DNA of 46,483 bases from Flavobacteriales bacterium (GCA_029243225.1 JAQWSL010000051.1:1-46483); one strand, 5' to 3'. Positions 8,082-16,852 are shown, counted from the stretch's first letter. Numbers and translations: made by a program. Notes: generated by a model not told the origin, from the letters alone.

Positions 8082-8960
8082 ATGATGAATAGACCAACAG
8101 AGATAAGTGCATTGGTACACCTTATTGATGATCCAGATGAATTAATATTCTTTCAGGTAAAAGACAAGCTTATTGAAATGGGTGCTGGAGTAATTCCACA
8201 TTTGGAAAAAGCATGGGCCACAGAGAATTTTGGAGATTTATTTCAATTTAGATTAGAATCAATAATACATGAGATTCAATTAAAAGATGTTTTTGGACAA
8301 CTTGGTAAATGGATCTTAAATCCAGAAAATTTGTTAGAGGGAGTTTTAATTGTAAACAAGTATAAATACCCTAATATTAACTTAATATCAATTGAAGAGT
8401 TATTAGTTCAAATAGTAAATGACATTAAATGTCAGTTTAATGACGAATTAACAATTTTAGAAAAAATTCAAATCATCAATAAATTATTATTTGACATCTA
8501 TGGGTTTAAAGGTGACAAAACTAATTATCATGACCCAGAAAACTCGTACTTCAATGCTGTTTTAACAAAGAAAAAAGGGAATCCCTTAATGCTATCAATA
8601 CTTTACATAGAAATTGCGAAAAGACTTGGAATCCCAATTTCTGGAATTAATCTACCTAATCATTTTTTAGTTGGTTTCTTAGAAAAGGGTTACAATCAAA
8701 ATGATTCACATGAAATTAGAGATTCATATGGTGTTTTATTTTACATTAATCCATTTAGCAAAGGAACTATTTTATACCAAAACGAGATAGACAACTTTCT
8801 TTTTGAGCTTAAATTAAAACAAGATCCAAAATATTATTCTCCTTGCAATAACATATCAATTATTAAAAGGCTACTAACTAATTTATTGTACAGCTACACT
8901 AAATTAAATAAGAAAAAAAATGTAGCAGAACTAAACAAAATAATTCAATTATTCAATTAA
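8082..8960 (+). CDS. SirB1-type transglutaminase-like protein
   Basis: 292 residues of the SirB1/Transglut_core2 family (COG2912). Typical features are an N-terminal helical region ('ISALVHLIDDPDELIFFQVKDKLIEMG', resembling a HEAT-like repeat), 'LLFDIYGFKGDKTNYHDPENSYFNAVLTKKKGNPLMLSILYIEIAKRLGI' and 'GINLPNHFLVG', the last with the conserved P-x-H-F. Where true transglutaminases have a catalytic cysteine this family usually has none, and here the position 'GNPLMLS' also lacks one, so a non-catalytic role is likely. There are two adjacent ATGs (8082 and 8085); either could be used. A 154-base AT-rich gap follows. Confidence 0.8.
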   Translation: MMNRPTEISALVHLIDDPDELIFFQVKDKLIEMGAGVIPHLEKAWATENFGDLFQFRLESIIHEIQLKDVFGQLGKWILNPENLLEGVLIVNKYKYPNINLISIEELLVQIVNDIKCQFNDELTILEKIQIINKLLFDIYGFKGDKTNYHDPENSYFNAVLTKKKGNPLMLSILYIEIAKRLGIPISGINLPNHFLVGFLEKGYNQNDSHEIRDSYGVLFYINPFSKGTILYQNEIDNFLFELKLKQDPKYYSPCNNISIIKRLLTNLLYSYTKLNKKKNVAELNKIIQLFN

Positions 8961-9084
8961 GCTATAGTTTTTAATTGCTCATCATATAAAATGACATGTT
9001 TGAATAAAAATCAGTTTCATTAAATAAAATAATTTGATATTGACTCACAATAGATAAATATTCTAAAAGATTAACAAATTAATT

Positions 9085-9100
9085 TATTACATTAGTAATA
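9085..9100. repeat. Inverted repeat TATTAC-N4-GTAATA upstream of siaB
   Basis: Two perfect 6-base arms around ATTA lie 14 bases before the ATG of the SiaB-like gene, in the only sizeable gap near it (8961-9114). It could be an operator. The gap otherwise shows no exact TAnnTTTG box and no small gene. Confidence 0.3.
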
Positions 9101-9114
9101 TCTAGAAAAAATCA

Positions 9115-9690
9115 ATGGGGAAACCTACTAATAATGTTGCGGAAATATGTAATTTGAAGTTCGAAGATTTCAAAAAAATTCATTCCATTGATGAATCAGA
9201 AGTCTTTGTATCTCATTTTGGCGAACTTTCTCAAGAAATGGTCAATGACATTTCTATTGAGACTGAAGAAAAAATGATTAACTCTGGTGACAAAAAAGTA
9301 GTTGTAAAAAAAGCCTTTAATATACTTGTTGAAGGATTACAAAACATAAGACTTCATGGAGGCAGAGATTCAAATAATGTTCAAACCTCATGTTTAGTTA
9401 TTGTTCAAAATAAGCAGAATTATAAAATATTATTTGGAAATTTAATTCCCAATAATATCATTAAGCTTATTTCCTCCAAAATAGAGTTAATAAACTCCTC
9501 TAATCTTGACCAAATAAAAGAAATGTATGTGGCCACTCTAACCAATGGTATTATTTCTAAAAAAGGAGGTGCAGGTTTAGGGTTTATAACTATGGCAATG
9601 AAATCTAAAAATAATCTAGACTTTAATTTTGAAGCCATTAACTCTGAGATCTCATGCTTTTCTGTAGAACTAACACTTAATAGAGCTTAA
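9115..9690 (+). CDS. SiaB-family protein kinase (DUF6272)
   Basis: 191 residues with a GHKL/HATPase-like fold of the SiaB (DUF6272) type. The N-box equivalent is 'FNILVEGLQNIRLHGG' (68-83; E73 and N77), the glycine-rich ATP lid is 'KKGGAGLGFITMAMKS' (149-164), and the C-terminus is beta-rich. In Pseudomonas aeruginosa SiaB phosphorylates SiaC on one hydroxyl residue, switching off SiaC activation of the diguanylate cyclase SiaD. The gene immediately downstream, 10 bases away, is SiaC-like, which supports the assignment. No SiaA phosphatase or SiaD is visible in this window, so the output is unknown. Confidence 0.8.
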   Translation: MGKPTNNVAEICNLKFEDFKKIHSIDESEVFVSHFGELSQEMVNDISIETEEKMINSGDKKVVVKKAFNILVEGLQNIRLHGGRDSNNVQTSCLVIVQNKQNYKILFGNLIPNNIIKLISSKIELINSSNLDQIKEMYVATLTNGIISKKGGAGLGFITMAMKSKNNLDFNFEAINSEISCFSVELTLNRA

Positions 9691-9700
9691 ATCATTTGTT

Positions 9701-10081
9701 TTGACAGAAAATTTAACTATAAAAGAAGGAAAAAACACCCCCAAAGTCACTGGTAATAAAAATTTGAGCGAACTTATTTTTAAGGGAAACTCTTACCCAG
9801 AAAATGTACTTCAATTTTATACTCCTATTTTAAACTGGGTTGAAAGTTTAAGTTCTGAAAAAACAGAGATAAAAGTTGAATGCCAATTTTATTACATTGC
9901 CTCTTCAAGTGTTATCGCTTTTCTTAAGCTTCTTCAAAAAATAGAGTCCTCTTTTAATAAAGAAAATATTTCTTTCACATGGAAATATGAAGAAGGAGAT
10001 GATGACATAAAAAAAATAGGTCAAGACTACTCTACTATTCTTGATACTCCAATTAAAATTATTGAAGTTGAGGAATCATAG
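9701..10081 (+). CDS. SiaC-family regulatory phosphoprotein (DUF1987)
   Basis: 126 residues with the DUF1987/SiaC pattern: an N-terminal strand region 'NTPKVTGNKNLSELIFKGNSYPENVLQFYTPILNWVE' and then 'FYYIASSSVIAFLKLLQKIE'. Aligned by eye with Pseudomonas SiaC, serine 68 here falls at the phospho-acceptor threonine 68, so it is the predicted target of the upstream SiaB-like kinase. The start is a TTG at 9701, with no ATG or GTG in frame nearby; the short spacing from siaB suggests translational coupling. The stop lies 5 bases from the end of convergent aconitase, leaving no room for a terminator. Confidence 0.8.
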   Translation: MTENLTIKEGKNTPKVTGNKNLSELIFKGNSYPENVLQFYTPILNWVESLSSEKTEIKVECQFYYIASSSVIAFLKLLQKIESSFNKENISFTWKYEEGDDDIKKIGQDYSTILDTPIKIIEVEES

Positions 10082-10086
10082 TGTTT

Positions 10087-12351
10087 CTAAACATTAGCAC
10101 TTATTAAATTCAAAGCTGAACCAGCCTTAAACCATTCTATTTGTTGCTCATTAAAAGTATGGTTAAGCTTAATCACCTCAACCTCACCACTATTATGACA
10201 CAATTCTAAATGAATAGGATTATTTGCGCTAAATGCATCTAAATCAATGAAATTGAAAGTGTCATCTTCTAGTATTTTATTATAATCAGACTCCACATCA
10301 AAAGTAAGTCCTAGCATACCTTGTTTCTTTAAATTAGTCTCGTGAATTCTCGCAAATGATTTAACAATAACAGCTATTACACCTAGATGTCTAGGCTCCA
10401 TTGCTGCATGTTCTCTGGAAGAACCCTCTCCATAGTTATGATCTCCTACAACAATTGAAGGTACACCAGCAGCTTTGTAAGCTCTTGCTACAGCTGGAAC
10501 CTCACCTTTACTACCAGTAAGCTGATTAACTACTTCATTAGCTTGACCTGAAAAAGCATTGATAGCTCCTATTAAACAATTATTTGAAATGTTATCTAGA
10601 TGTCCTCTGTATCTTAACCATGGACCTGCCATAGAAATGTGATCTGTAGTACATTTACCTTCTGCTTTAATTAGCAGCTTCATAGCTGAAATATTATTAC
10701 CATCCCAAGGTTTAAATGGACTAAGCAATTGCAATCTTTCAGAAGATGGATTGACAACAACCTTAATATTTGATCCATCTACTGCAGGTGCCTGATATCC
10801 ATTATCTTCAACATCAAAACCTTTTTGAGGAAGCTCAAAACCTGTTGGAACTGCTAATTTAACTTGTTCTCCAGATTCATTAACTAACGAATCTTCAATA
10901 GGATTAAAATCTAATTTTCCAGCAATAGCAATAGCAGCAACCATCTCTGGAGATGTTACAAAAGCCATTGTATTTGGATTACCATCAGCTCTTTTTCTAA
11001 AATTTCTGTTAAACGAATGTACTATAGAGTTTTTCTCTTGCTTTTCGGCACCTGGACGATCCCATTGGCCAATACATGGACCACAAGCATTTGTGAAAAT
11101 CCTTACAGACTCAAACTTGTTGAAACTATCCATTAAGCCATCGCGTTCTGCAGTAAATCTTACCTGTTCAGAACCAGGGTTAATCCCCAAAATTGCTTTT
11201 GGTTTTACACCTTTACTAAAAGCATCTTCAACTATCGAAGCTGCTCGAGTCAGATCTTCATATGATGAATTAGTGCATGAACCTATTAATGCCCATTCTA
11301 TTTCTGTTGGCCAATCATTATTTTTAGCAGCAGCTTTCATTTGCGCAACAGGAGTTGCTAAATCTGGAGTAAAAGGACCATTTAAATGTGGTGTCAATTC
11401 GGAAAGGTTAATTTCAATTACTTGATCAAAATATTTTTCCGGATTTTCATAAACCTCTTGATCACCTGTAAGATGTTCTGCTATATTATCAGCCAACTTA
11501 ACAACCTCTTCTCTTCCTGTAGCATTTAAATATCTTCTCATAGAATCATCATAACCAAAAGTAGAAGTTGTAGCTCCTATCTCAGCTCCCATATTAGAAA
11601 TAGTTCCTTTTCCAGTACAAGACATGGATTTAGCTCCTTCGCCAAAATATTCTACTATACAACCTGTTCCCCCTTTAGCAGTTAAAATCCCTGCAACTTG
11701 AAGAATAACATCTTTTGGAGCTGTCCATCCGTTTAATGTACCTGTTAATTTAACTCCAATTAATTTTGGGAATTTAAGCTCCCAAGCCATACCGGCCATT
11801 ACATCAACTGCATCAGCTCCACCTACACCAATAGCAACCATTCCTAAACCACCAGCATTAACAGTATGACAATCTGTTCCAATCATCATTCCACCTGGAA
11901 ATGCATAATTCTCTAGAACAACTTGATGAATAATTCCTGCACCTGGTTTCCAAAAACCAATTCCATATTTATCACAGACAGAACTTAAAAAGTTAAAAAC
12001 TTCGTTATTCTTATTAATGCCTTCTTGTAAATCTTTATCTGCACCAATTCTAGCTTGTATTAAATGATCTGCATGTGCTGTAGAAGGAACAGCAACTTTA
12101 GATTTACCTGCCTGCATAAATTGCAATAAAGCCATTTGAGCAGTTGCATCTTGCATTGCAACTCTGTCTGGGGCAAAATCAACATATGATGCTCCTCTTT
12201 TAAAAACTTTTTCTGCAGATCCGTCCCAAAGGTGAGTGTATAGTATTTTTTCAGAAAGGGTTAAAGGTGTATCAATTAATTTTCTAATTGCACTTATCTT
12301 TTCAGGATACAGCTCGTAAACCTTCTTTATCATATCTAAATCAAAAACCAT
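10087..12351 (-). CDS. acnA: Aconitate hydratase (mitochondrial-type)
   Basis: Isomerises citrate to isocitrate in the TCA cycle using a [4Fe-4S] cluster. At 754 residues it is the length of the mitochondrial-type aconitase common in Bacteroidota, shorter than the ~890-residue AcnA. The cluster ligands are C359 in '[11 protein letters not shown]' and C423/C426 in '[10 protein letters not shown]'. '[14 protein letters not shown]' (158-171) lies in domain 1, and '[22 protein letters not shown]' in the swivelling domain 4 carries the catalytic S-S-R-E-H. It appears monocistronic, flanked by siaC (convergent, 5 bases) and the HAD gene (79 bases upstream of its start). The symbol follows common Bacteroidota annotation. 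Confidence 0.95.
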   Translation of the reverse strand: MVFDLDMIKKVYELYPEKISAIRKLIDTPLTLSEKILYTHLWDGSAEKVFKRGASYVDFAPDRVAMQDATAQMALLQFMQAGKSKVAVPSTAHADHLIQARIGADKDLQEGINKNNEVFNFLSSVCDKYGIGFWKPGAGIIHQVVLENYAFPGGMMIGTDCHTVNAGGLGMVAIGVGGADAVDVMAGMAWELKFPKLIGVKLTGTLNGWTAPKDVILQVAGILTAKGGTGCIVEYFGEGAKSMSCTGKGTISNMGAEIGATTSTFGYDDSMRRYLNATGREEVVKLADNIAEHLTGDQEVYENPEKYFDQVIEINLSELTPHLNGPFTPDLATPVAQMKAAAKNNDWPTEIEWALIGSCTNSSYEDLTRAASIVEDAFSKGVKPKAILGINPGSEQVRFTAERDGLMDSFNKFESVRIFTNACGPCIGQWDRPGAEKQEKNSIVHSFNRNFRKRADGNPNTMAFVTSPEMVAAIAIAGKLDFNPIEDSLVNESGEQVKLAVPTGFELPQKGFDVEDNGYQAPAVDGSNIKVVVNPSSERLQLLSPFKPWDGNNISAMKLLIKAEGKCTTDHISMAGPWLRYRGHLDNISNNCLIGAINAFSGQANEVVNQLTGSKGEVPAVARAYKAAGVPSIVVGDHNYGEGSSREHAAMEPRHLGVIAVIVKSFARIHETNLKKQGMLGLTFDVESDYNKILEDDTFNFIDLDAFSANNPIHLELCHNSGEVEVIKLNHTFNEQQIEWFKAGSALNLISANV

Positions 12352-12382
12352 ACTTACTATTTTAATATTTTATATTGGGTAG

Positions 12383-12390
12383 CGAATTTA
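12383..12390 (-). promoter_or_regulatory. -7-like promoter box (TAAATTCG) for aconitase
   Basis: On the minus strand TAAATTCG differs from TAnnTTTG at one position and lies 31 bases before the aconitase ATG. The same octamer is placed upstream of ahcY and of the T9SS protein gene, which supports a shared promoter variant. Confidence 0.4.
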
Positions 12391-12430
12391 ACAAATGAAC
12401 AGATGAATTAAAAATAAATTTATGTTAGAA

Positions 12431-13126
12431 CTATAAAATTGACTTTATTTCTAACAAAGTTTCAACATCTGCAAGAATATTAAAAGAATGATTTTTTCGA
12501 TTTGGATTAAAATAAATGCTCTCCATTCCAATGTTGACAGCTCCTTGAATGTCTGTTTGCAAATCATCCCCAATCATTACACTCTCTGAAAGTTTAGCTC
12601 CAGTTAAGTTAAGTGCATAGTTGAAAATTTCCTTTCTAGGTTTTTTAAACCCTGCAGATTCTGAAGTTATCATCTTCTCAAAATAAGGAGTCAATTTACT
12701 ATTCGATAATTTCTTTACCTGTACTTCTTCAAAACCATTTGTAATTATATGTAACTGGTATTTATTCTTCAAATAAATTAATAATTCATGACATCCATCA
12801 ATCAATATTGTTCTTTTGGGAGAATTATTCACATATTCTTGCCCGATCTGTTCTGCTATTATTTGATCTGAAATACCAAAATATTCTAAGGTTTTCAAAA
12901 ACCTAATACTCCTTAAATCTTCTTTTGACAATTTATTTAATCTATACAAGGACCAACACTCTTCATTAATTGATTTATAGATCTTAATAAATTCGTTTGG
13001 CAAAGAGATGCCAAGCTGCTGAAGCTTAAATTTCCTGAAAATTGACTCTAATTCTTGTCTAGAATTTTCTTCGAAATCCCATAGAGTTCTGTCTAAATCT
13101 AAAAATATGTGTCTGAATTTTCTCAT
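12431..13126 (-). CDS. HAD-superfamily nucleotidase, YjjG type
   Basis: 231 residues. HAD motif I is 'HIFLDLDRTLWDFEENS' with the nucleophile D10 and acid D12. Motif III is around 'ESAGFKKPRKEIFNYAL' and motif IV is 'MIGDDLQTDIQGA'. The 'RTLWDFE.NS' form and an alpha-helical cap between motifs I and II are typical of YjjG-type noncanonical pyrimidine nucleotidases, which dephosphorylate nucleoside monophosphates. It is the last gene of the five-gene operon beginning with wecB; its start overlaps the stop of the membrane protein gene by one base. The link to Upp two genes upstream is suggestive of nucleotide balance but not proof. Confidence 0.85.
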   Translation of the reverse strand: MRKFRHIFLDLDRTLWDFEENSRQELESIFRKFKLQQLGISLPNEFIKIYKSINEECWSLYRLNKLSKEDLRSIRFLKTLEYFGISDQIIAEQIGQEYVNNSPKRTILIDGCHELLIYLKNKYQLHIITNGFEEVQVKKLSNSKLTPYFEKMITSESAGFKKPRKEIFNYALNLTGAKLSESVMIGDDLQTDIQGAVNIGMESIYFNPNRKNHSFNILADVETLLEIKSIL

Positions 13127-13590
13127 TAAAAAAATCCAAATAAATAATCATTCAAAAATGTCAACAAAAAAGATGTACAAACTAGTAGTATAGATACAAA
13201 ATAATATGAAACAGGTCTGTCTCCGTAAAATTTTGCAACTACAATAGTTCCAATTGGAATTGACAAAAACAATGGCGCAAGTAAACAAATAAGTAAAAAA
13301 CCTCTATCAGAACGTTTTATATTAACAATCCACTTGTTTTTTTTTGTAAATATTTTTTTTGGTGGCTTCCTACTATTTAAATTTCGGTAAATGCGCCTCT
13401 TATGTGAAAACAGCATTATTCTTTTGGAAAGAAAAAAAATAATGTTAAAACAAAATAAGGCACCTATTGCCGTAGGAATAAAAATTTCTAAAAAAGAAAG
13501 CTCAGGCATAGTAGCAAAAGCAATGGAAGCCGCAAATAAAAACTTAACTTGAGCTAAACCAAAAATGATAAAATAATTCCTCCAAGCCAT
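13126..13590 (-). CDS. Small four-helix membrane protein, unknown function
   Basis: 154 residues with four predicted membrane helices: about 5-25, 33-54, 98-118 and 127-150. A basic cytoplasmic-type loop 'KRRIYRNLNSRKPPKKIFTKKNK' lies between helices 2 and 3. I do not recognise the family with certainty; the length and helix pattern recall small DedA-like or multidrug-export-like proteins, but no signature residues support that. It lies 4 bases after upp and overlaps the HAD gene by one base, so it is certainly cotranscribed with them. Confidence 0.6.
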   Translation of the reverse strand: MAWRNYFIIFGLAQVKFLFAASIAFATMPELSFLEIFIPTAIGALFCFNIIFFLSKRIMLFSHKRRIYRNLNSRKPPKKIFTKKNKWIVNIKRSDRGFLLICLLAPLFLSIPIGTIVVAKFYGDRPVSYYFVSILLVCTSFLLTFLNDYLFGFF

Positions 13591-13594
13591 TTAA

Positions 13595-14248
13595 TTAATC
13601 TTCTTTTGAACCAAACGCTAAATCTCCTGCATCTCCTAAACCTGGAACAATATAGCTTTCTTTTGTCATCTCACTATCAATAGCACCTACCCATAATGAA
13701 GTGTTTTCTGGAAAGTGTTTTGCTATAAAATCAACACCTTCTTGGCTGGCAATAACACAAACAACATGAATTTTCTTTGGAACTCCCTTTTTTAATAGTG
13801 CTTTATATGCCAAAACCATCGATTTACCAGATGCAAGCATTGGATCGTTTAAAACAACCACTTTATTTGAAACATTAGGACTTGCTAAATATTCTATTTC
13901 AACATCAAACTTTTCTTTTGTTGAGTGCTTTCTGTAAGCTGAAATATAACAATTATCTGCCTTGTCAAAATAATTCAACAACCCTTGCTGAAGAGGAAGT
14001 CCCGCTCTTAAAATTGTTGCTAAAACAGGTTGTTCAGATGGTAATAATGTAGGAGCTGTACCAAGAGGAGTTTTAATATTAACTGTATTACAATCAATTG
14101 TTTTACTTATTTCATAAGCTGTTAATTCACCTAAACGCTGAAGGTTTCTCCTGAAACGCATTCTATCGTTTTGAACGTCAACATTTCTTAATTCACTTAA
14201 AAATTGATTATAAATTGAATTATAAGTACTAAAATTATATATCTCCAT
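13595..14248 (-). CDS. upp: Uracil phosphoribosyltransferase
   Basis: Converts uracil and PRPP to UMP in pyrimidine salvage. The product has 217 residues. The PRPP-binding loop is 'VVLNDPMLASGKSMVLAY' and the uracil-binding C-terminus is 'YIVPGLGDAGDLAFG'; 'ATILRAGLPLQQGLLNYFDKA' is also characteristic. The ATG overlaps the TAA of the upstream acyltransferase gene by one base (TAATG), indicating translational coupling inside the wecB operon. Confidence 0.95.
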   Translation of the reverse strand: MEIYNFSTYNSIYNQFLSELRNVDVQNDRMRFRRNLQRLGELTAYEISKTIDCNTVNIKTPLGTAPTLLPSEQPVLATILRAGLPLQQGLLNYFDKADNCYISAYRKHSTKEKFDVEIEYLASPNVSNKVVVLNDPMLASGKSMVLAYKALLKKGVPKKIHVVCVIASQEGVDFIAKHFPENTSLWVGAIDSEMTKESYIVPGLGDAGDLAFGSKED

Positions 14249-15171
14249 TACAAAAGTTTGTCTTTTATCTTTTTTAATTTATTAATCAGCTTAGGTAGTT
14301 GATTATATTCATGTGAGTAATAGGTTAAATTCTGCGCACCAAATTTTTCATAAAAAGAGGCAATTCCTTTAACGTTTGAACCACCAAAATCAAAAATACA
14401 ATCTTTTGCTGCGTATTGTCGAATTATTTGATCAAAAGCGAAGTACATTCCACCTACTTTTTTTCCTTCAGTTGTTAACGTTCCTTTCAAGTAATTAATT
14501 ATATTTTTGTGGAAATATAAACAAACAAAACCTAAAACAATTTCATTTTTATTAATCGAAAACAATTGAATTTTATCATTGGAAATCCCATTGGTAATTA
14601 AAGAATTTAAACTTCTATAATTTTCATCTACTAGTCCTATTTTGGAACCAACCTCTTTTTCAAAAAGAAATATAAAATCATCAACATGATTACTCTTAAC
14701 TAATTTCAACCCCTCAGTTTTTTTCAGAATTCTTTTGGCGTTAGATGAATAATTATTATAAATAGCTGAATAATCGAAAGAAAGGTTAAGAGATTGAAAG
14801 TTTAACAACGTTGTATCTAAAGTTAATTCATTAAAAGAAAATGGAAGGTTTATTCTTATCCATCGAAAATCTTTTTTAATCATTGAAAAAACTTCAGAAA
14901 TAAATTGACCATCATGAGAACCTAGAAAAGGAAATTGCCTTGTGAAAAATGGTTGATAAATAACCTCTAATCCAGTCTTAGTGTTAATAGCAAAAGGAAA
15001 CCCTGATTCATAATCACCTTTAACATACGCCTTCCATTTTTTACATACAGAATTAATATACCAATACTCGCAATATTGAGAATGAAGGGGTGTAGTTTTA
15101 CTTAACATCCTCACCCACTTATTCTCATCAATGTTGTGTGAGTCTATAAGTCTGATTGAGGAATTCATCAT
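14248..15171 (-). CDS. FemAB/GNAT-like acyltransferase
   Basis: 307 residues resembling the FemAB/BioF2-like branch of the GNAT fold. The supporting features are an N-terminal half with many aromatic residues ('PLHSQYCEYWYINSVCKKW', 'FFTRQFPFLGSHDG'), a central 'SSNAKRILKKTEGLKLVKS', then 'GFVCLYFHKNIINYLKGTLTTEGKKVGGMYFAFDQIIRQYAAKDCIFDFGGSNVKGIASFYEKFGAQ'. The final segment, with a small-residue-rich G-G-S-N and F-Y-x-K-F-G-A, is the usual end of such domains in Bacteroidota. The substrate is unknown. Its place between wecB and upp, 5 bases from wecB, suggests a role in modifying an envelope precursor, but that is inference. Confidence 0.65.
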   Translation of the reverse strand: MMNSSIRLIDSHNIDENKWVRMLSKTTPLHSQYCEYWYINSVCKKWKAYVKGDYESGFPFAINTKTGLEVIYQPFFTRQFPFLGSHDGQFISEVFSMIKKDFRWIRINLPFSFNELTLDTTLLNFQSLNLSFDYSAIYNNYSSNAKRILKKTEGLKLVKSNHVDDFIFLFEKEVGSKIGLVDENYRSLNSLITNGISNDKIQLFSINKNEIVLGFVCLYFHKNIINYLKGTLTTEGKKVGGMYFAFDQIIRQYAAKDCIFDFGGSNVKGIASFYEKFGAQNLTYYSHEYNQLPKLINKLKKIKDKLL

Positions 15172-15176
15172 TTAAA

Positions 15177-16316
15177 TTATTTTAATTGCTTAACAACTTC
15201 ATCAACAATAAATTCTGCAGCTTTGCCGTCTCCAAATACAAGAGGGAAAGCTAGCTCCTTATTGGAAAAAAATTCTGCAACTGCTGCAATTATTTTTTGT
15301 TTATTAGCATCAGTAATTACAGCGCTTCCTGTTTCAACAATTTCAACCCACTCTGTTTGAGGGCGTAGAATTATACATGGCTTCTTAAAAAAATAAGCTT
15401 CTTTTTGAACTCCTCCACTATCTGTAATTACTAATTTACAATTCTTTTCAAGAGAAATAATATCTAAAAATGAGGCTGGTGGAATAATTCTTATATACTT
15501 ACTCTCGCTAATTTTAGTTAGAAGTTCAATCGGAAGAATTTTCTCCATCATCTTTGAAGTTCTAGGATGAAGAGGCAAAATAATAGGCAATTGATACATT
15601 TCACCAATTTCTATAAATGACTGAAAAATATTTTGGAGATTTTCAACATTATCTGTATTGTCATTTCTATGTACTGTTGAGAGAATAAATTTATTTTCTT
15701 CTATACCTAATTCATTAATCAAATTAGATTGTTTATCACTTAATTCTGAAAAATAAATACTATTATCATACATAACATCTCCACAATGATAGATTTGAGG
15801 GTTATCCATGGTTGCATTTCCATTAGAACTTAAATTAAAACCTTCATTAACTAAATTTGACAAACCAGTTTTAGTTGGAGAAAACAATAAAGTAGAAACG
15901 TGATCACACATTATTCTATTAACTTCTTCAGGCATTCTTTTATTGAAAGATCTCAAACCTGCTTCCACATGGACTATTGGGACATGAATCTTTGAGGCAG
16001 CTACAGCAGTTGCCAATGTTGAGTTAGTATCTCCATAAACTACAATTGCATTAGGTTTTTCCTCTATTAAAACTTTTTCAATTTTATCAATCATTATAGC
16101 AGTTTGTTCACCATGTGAACCAGAACCCACCTTAAGGTTAATATTTGGTAGTGGTATTCCTAATTCTCTAAAAAAAATTTCTGACATGTTATCATCGTAG
16201 TGTTGACCTGTATGAATTATGATCTCCTGTACTCCATTTCGTGCTGCAATAGCTCTAGAGATAGCTGCAGCTTTTATTATCTGAGGTCTAGCCCCAACAA
16301 TTGTAATGATTTTCAT
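15177..16316 (-). CDS. wecB: UDP-N-acetylglucosamine 2-epimerase (non-hydrolysing)
   Basis: Interconverts UDP-GlcNAc and UDP-ManNAc, feeding ManNAc-containing surface polysaccharides. The 379-residue length is normal. Clear motifs are the N-terminal 'GARPQIIKAAAISRAI', 'YGDTNSTLA', 'VHVEAGLRSFNKRMPEEVNR', 'STVHRNDN' and 'ITDSGGVQKEAYFFKKPCIILRPQTEWVE'. It is the first gene of the operon wecB - acyltransferase - upp - membrane protein - HAD. No sugar dehydrogenase (wecC) or glycosyltransferase follows here, so the rest of the polysaccharide pathway must be elsewhere. Confidence 0.94.
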   Translation of the reverse strand: MKIITIVGARPQIIKAAAISRAIAARNGVQEIIIHTGQHYDDNMSEIFFRELGIPLPNINLKVGSGSHGEQTAIMIDKIEKVLIEEKPNAIVVYGDTNSTLATAVAASKIHVPIVHVEAGLRSFNKRMPEEVNRIMCDHVSTLLFSPTKTGLSNLVNEGFNLSSNGNATMDNPQIYHCGDVMYDNSIYFSELSDKQSNLINELGIEENKFILSTVHRNDNTDNVENLQNIFQSFIEIGEMYQLPIILPLHPRTSKMMEKILPIELLTKISESKYIRIIPPASFLDIISLEKNCKLVITDSGGVQKEAYFFKKPCIILRPQTEWVEIVETGSAVITDANKQKIIAAVAEFFSNKELAFPLVFGDGKAAEFIVDEVVKQLK

Positions 16317-16347
16317 TTTAATATAATAGTATTATAACAACAGTAAG

Positions 16348-16378
16348 CTAAAGTAACGATGATTATGTACTTACAAAA
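16348..16378 (-). promoter_or_regulatory. Candidate promoter of the wecB operon
   Basis: On the minus strand TTTTG (-33) is followed after 18 bases by TACTTTAG, one mismatch from TAnnTTTG; the box ends 31 bases before the wecB ATG. It lies between the rpsT terminator and wecB. Confidence 0.45.
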
Positions 16379-16390
16379 CCATTGAAACTA

Positions 16391-16417
16391 AAAAAGCCCT
16401 GAAATTCAGGGCTTTTA
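16391..16417 (-). terminator. Intrinsic terminator of tRNA-Glu-rpsT
   Basis: On the minus strand AAAAGCCCTGA and TCAGGGCTTTT form an 11-base stem with a 3-base loop, followed by a U-run. It lies 24 bases after the rpsT stop. Confidence 0.85.
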
Positions 16418-16440
16418 ATGAAAATTTAATAAAATATAAA

Positions 16441-16692
16441 TTATAAAGCGTTAACGTGTTTAGTAAGCTTTGACTTTAAATTAGATGCTTTTCTTTTATG
16501 AATAATATTACGTTTAGCAAGTTTATCCAACATTGAACTAACATATGGTAGCATTTTAGAAGCTTCTTTTTTATCAGTAAGTTCTTTTAACTTTTGTATA
16601 ACAGTTCTAGTAGTTTTGTGTTGATATCTATTAACAACCGCTTTAGACTCATTTGATCTAATTCTTTTTATTGCAGATTTATGATTTGCCAT
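16441..16692 (-). CDS. rpsT: 30S ribosomal protein S20
   Basis: 83 residues, strongly basic and helical, beginning 'MANHKSAIKRIRSNESKAVVN' and ending 'KRNIIHKRKASNLKSKLTKHVNAL', the standard S20 pattern. S20 binds the 5' domain of 16S rRNA. It follows tRNA-Glu by 28 bases with no promoter between, so the two are probably one transcript, ended by the hairpin at 16391-16417. Confidence 0.97.
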   Translation of the reverse strand: MANHKSAIKRIRSNESKAVVNRYQHKTTRTVIQKLKELTDKKEASKMLPYVSSMLDKLAKRNIIHKRKASNLKSKLTKHVNAL

Positions 16693-16720
16693 AACTTTTT
16701 TTTCTTTAATTCTTAATCAG

Positions 16721-16792
16721 CAGCCCGTAGGGGAATCGAACCCCTGTTTCCAGGATGAAAACCTGGCGTCCTAACCCCTAGACGAACGGGCC
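16721..16792 (-). tRNA. tRNA-Glu (anticodon TTC)
   Basis: Read on the minus strand, 72 bases fold as a cloverleaf. The acceptor arm GGCCCGT pairs with ACGGGCT (one G-U pair at position 1-72), the anticodon arm is CAGG-TTTTCAT-CCTG with anticodon TTC (UUC), and the T arm is AGGGG-TTCGATT-CCCCT. The discriminator base is G and the CCA end is not encoded (CTG follows), as is usual in this phylum. Confidence 0.95.
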
Positions 16793-16803
16793 GATTTTTT
16801 CAA

Positions 16804-16817
16804 CTGTTTTAAAACAG
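16804..16817. repeat. Perfect palindrome CTGTTTTAAAACAG at the tRNA-Glu/rpsT start site
   Basis: A 14-base perfect palindrome lies between the -7 box (16822-16829) and the tRNA 5' end (16792), across the expected transcription start. It could be an operator, a leader hairpin or chance. Confidence 0.45.
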
Positions 16818-16821
16818 AGTG

Positions 16822-16852
16822 CAAATTTAATTTTTTTTTTAATTACTCAAAA
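16822..16852 (-). promoter_or_regulatory. Promoter of tRNA-Glu-rpsT
   Basis: On the minus strand TTTTG (-33) and, 18 bases on, TAAATTTG (-7, exact TAnnTTTG) make the best Bacteroidota promoter in the window. The spacer contains a run of ten A. The -7 box ends 29 bases before the tRNA. Confidence 0.7.

Noticed and set aside
9420-9638. Antisense open frame opposite the SiaB-like gene.
   Set aside because: It is a shadow of a well-supported gene and has no domain or start signal.
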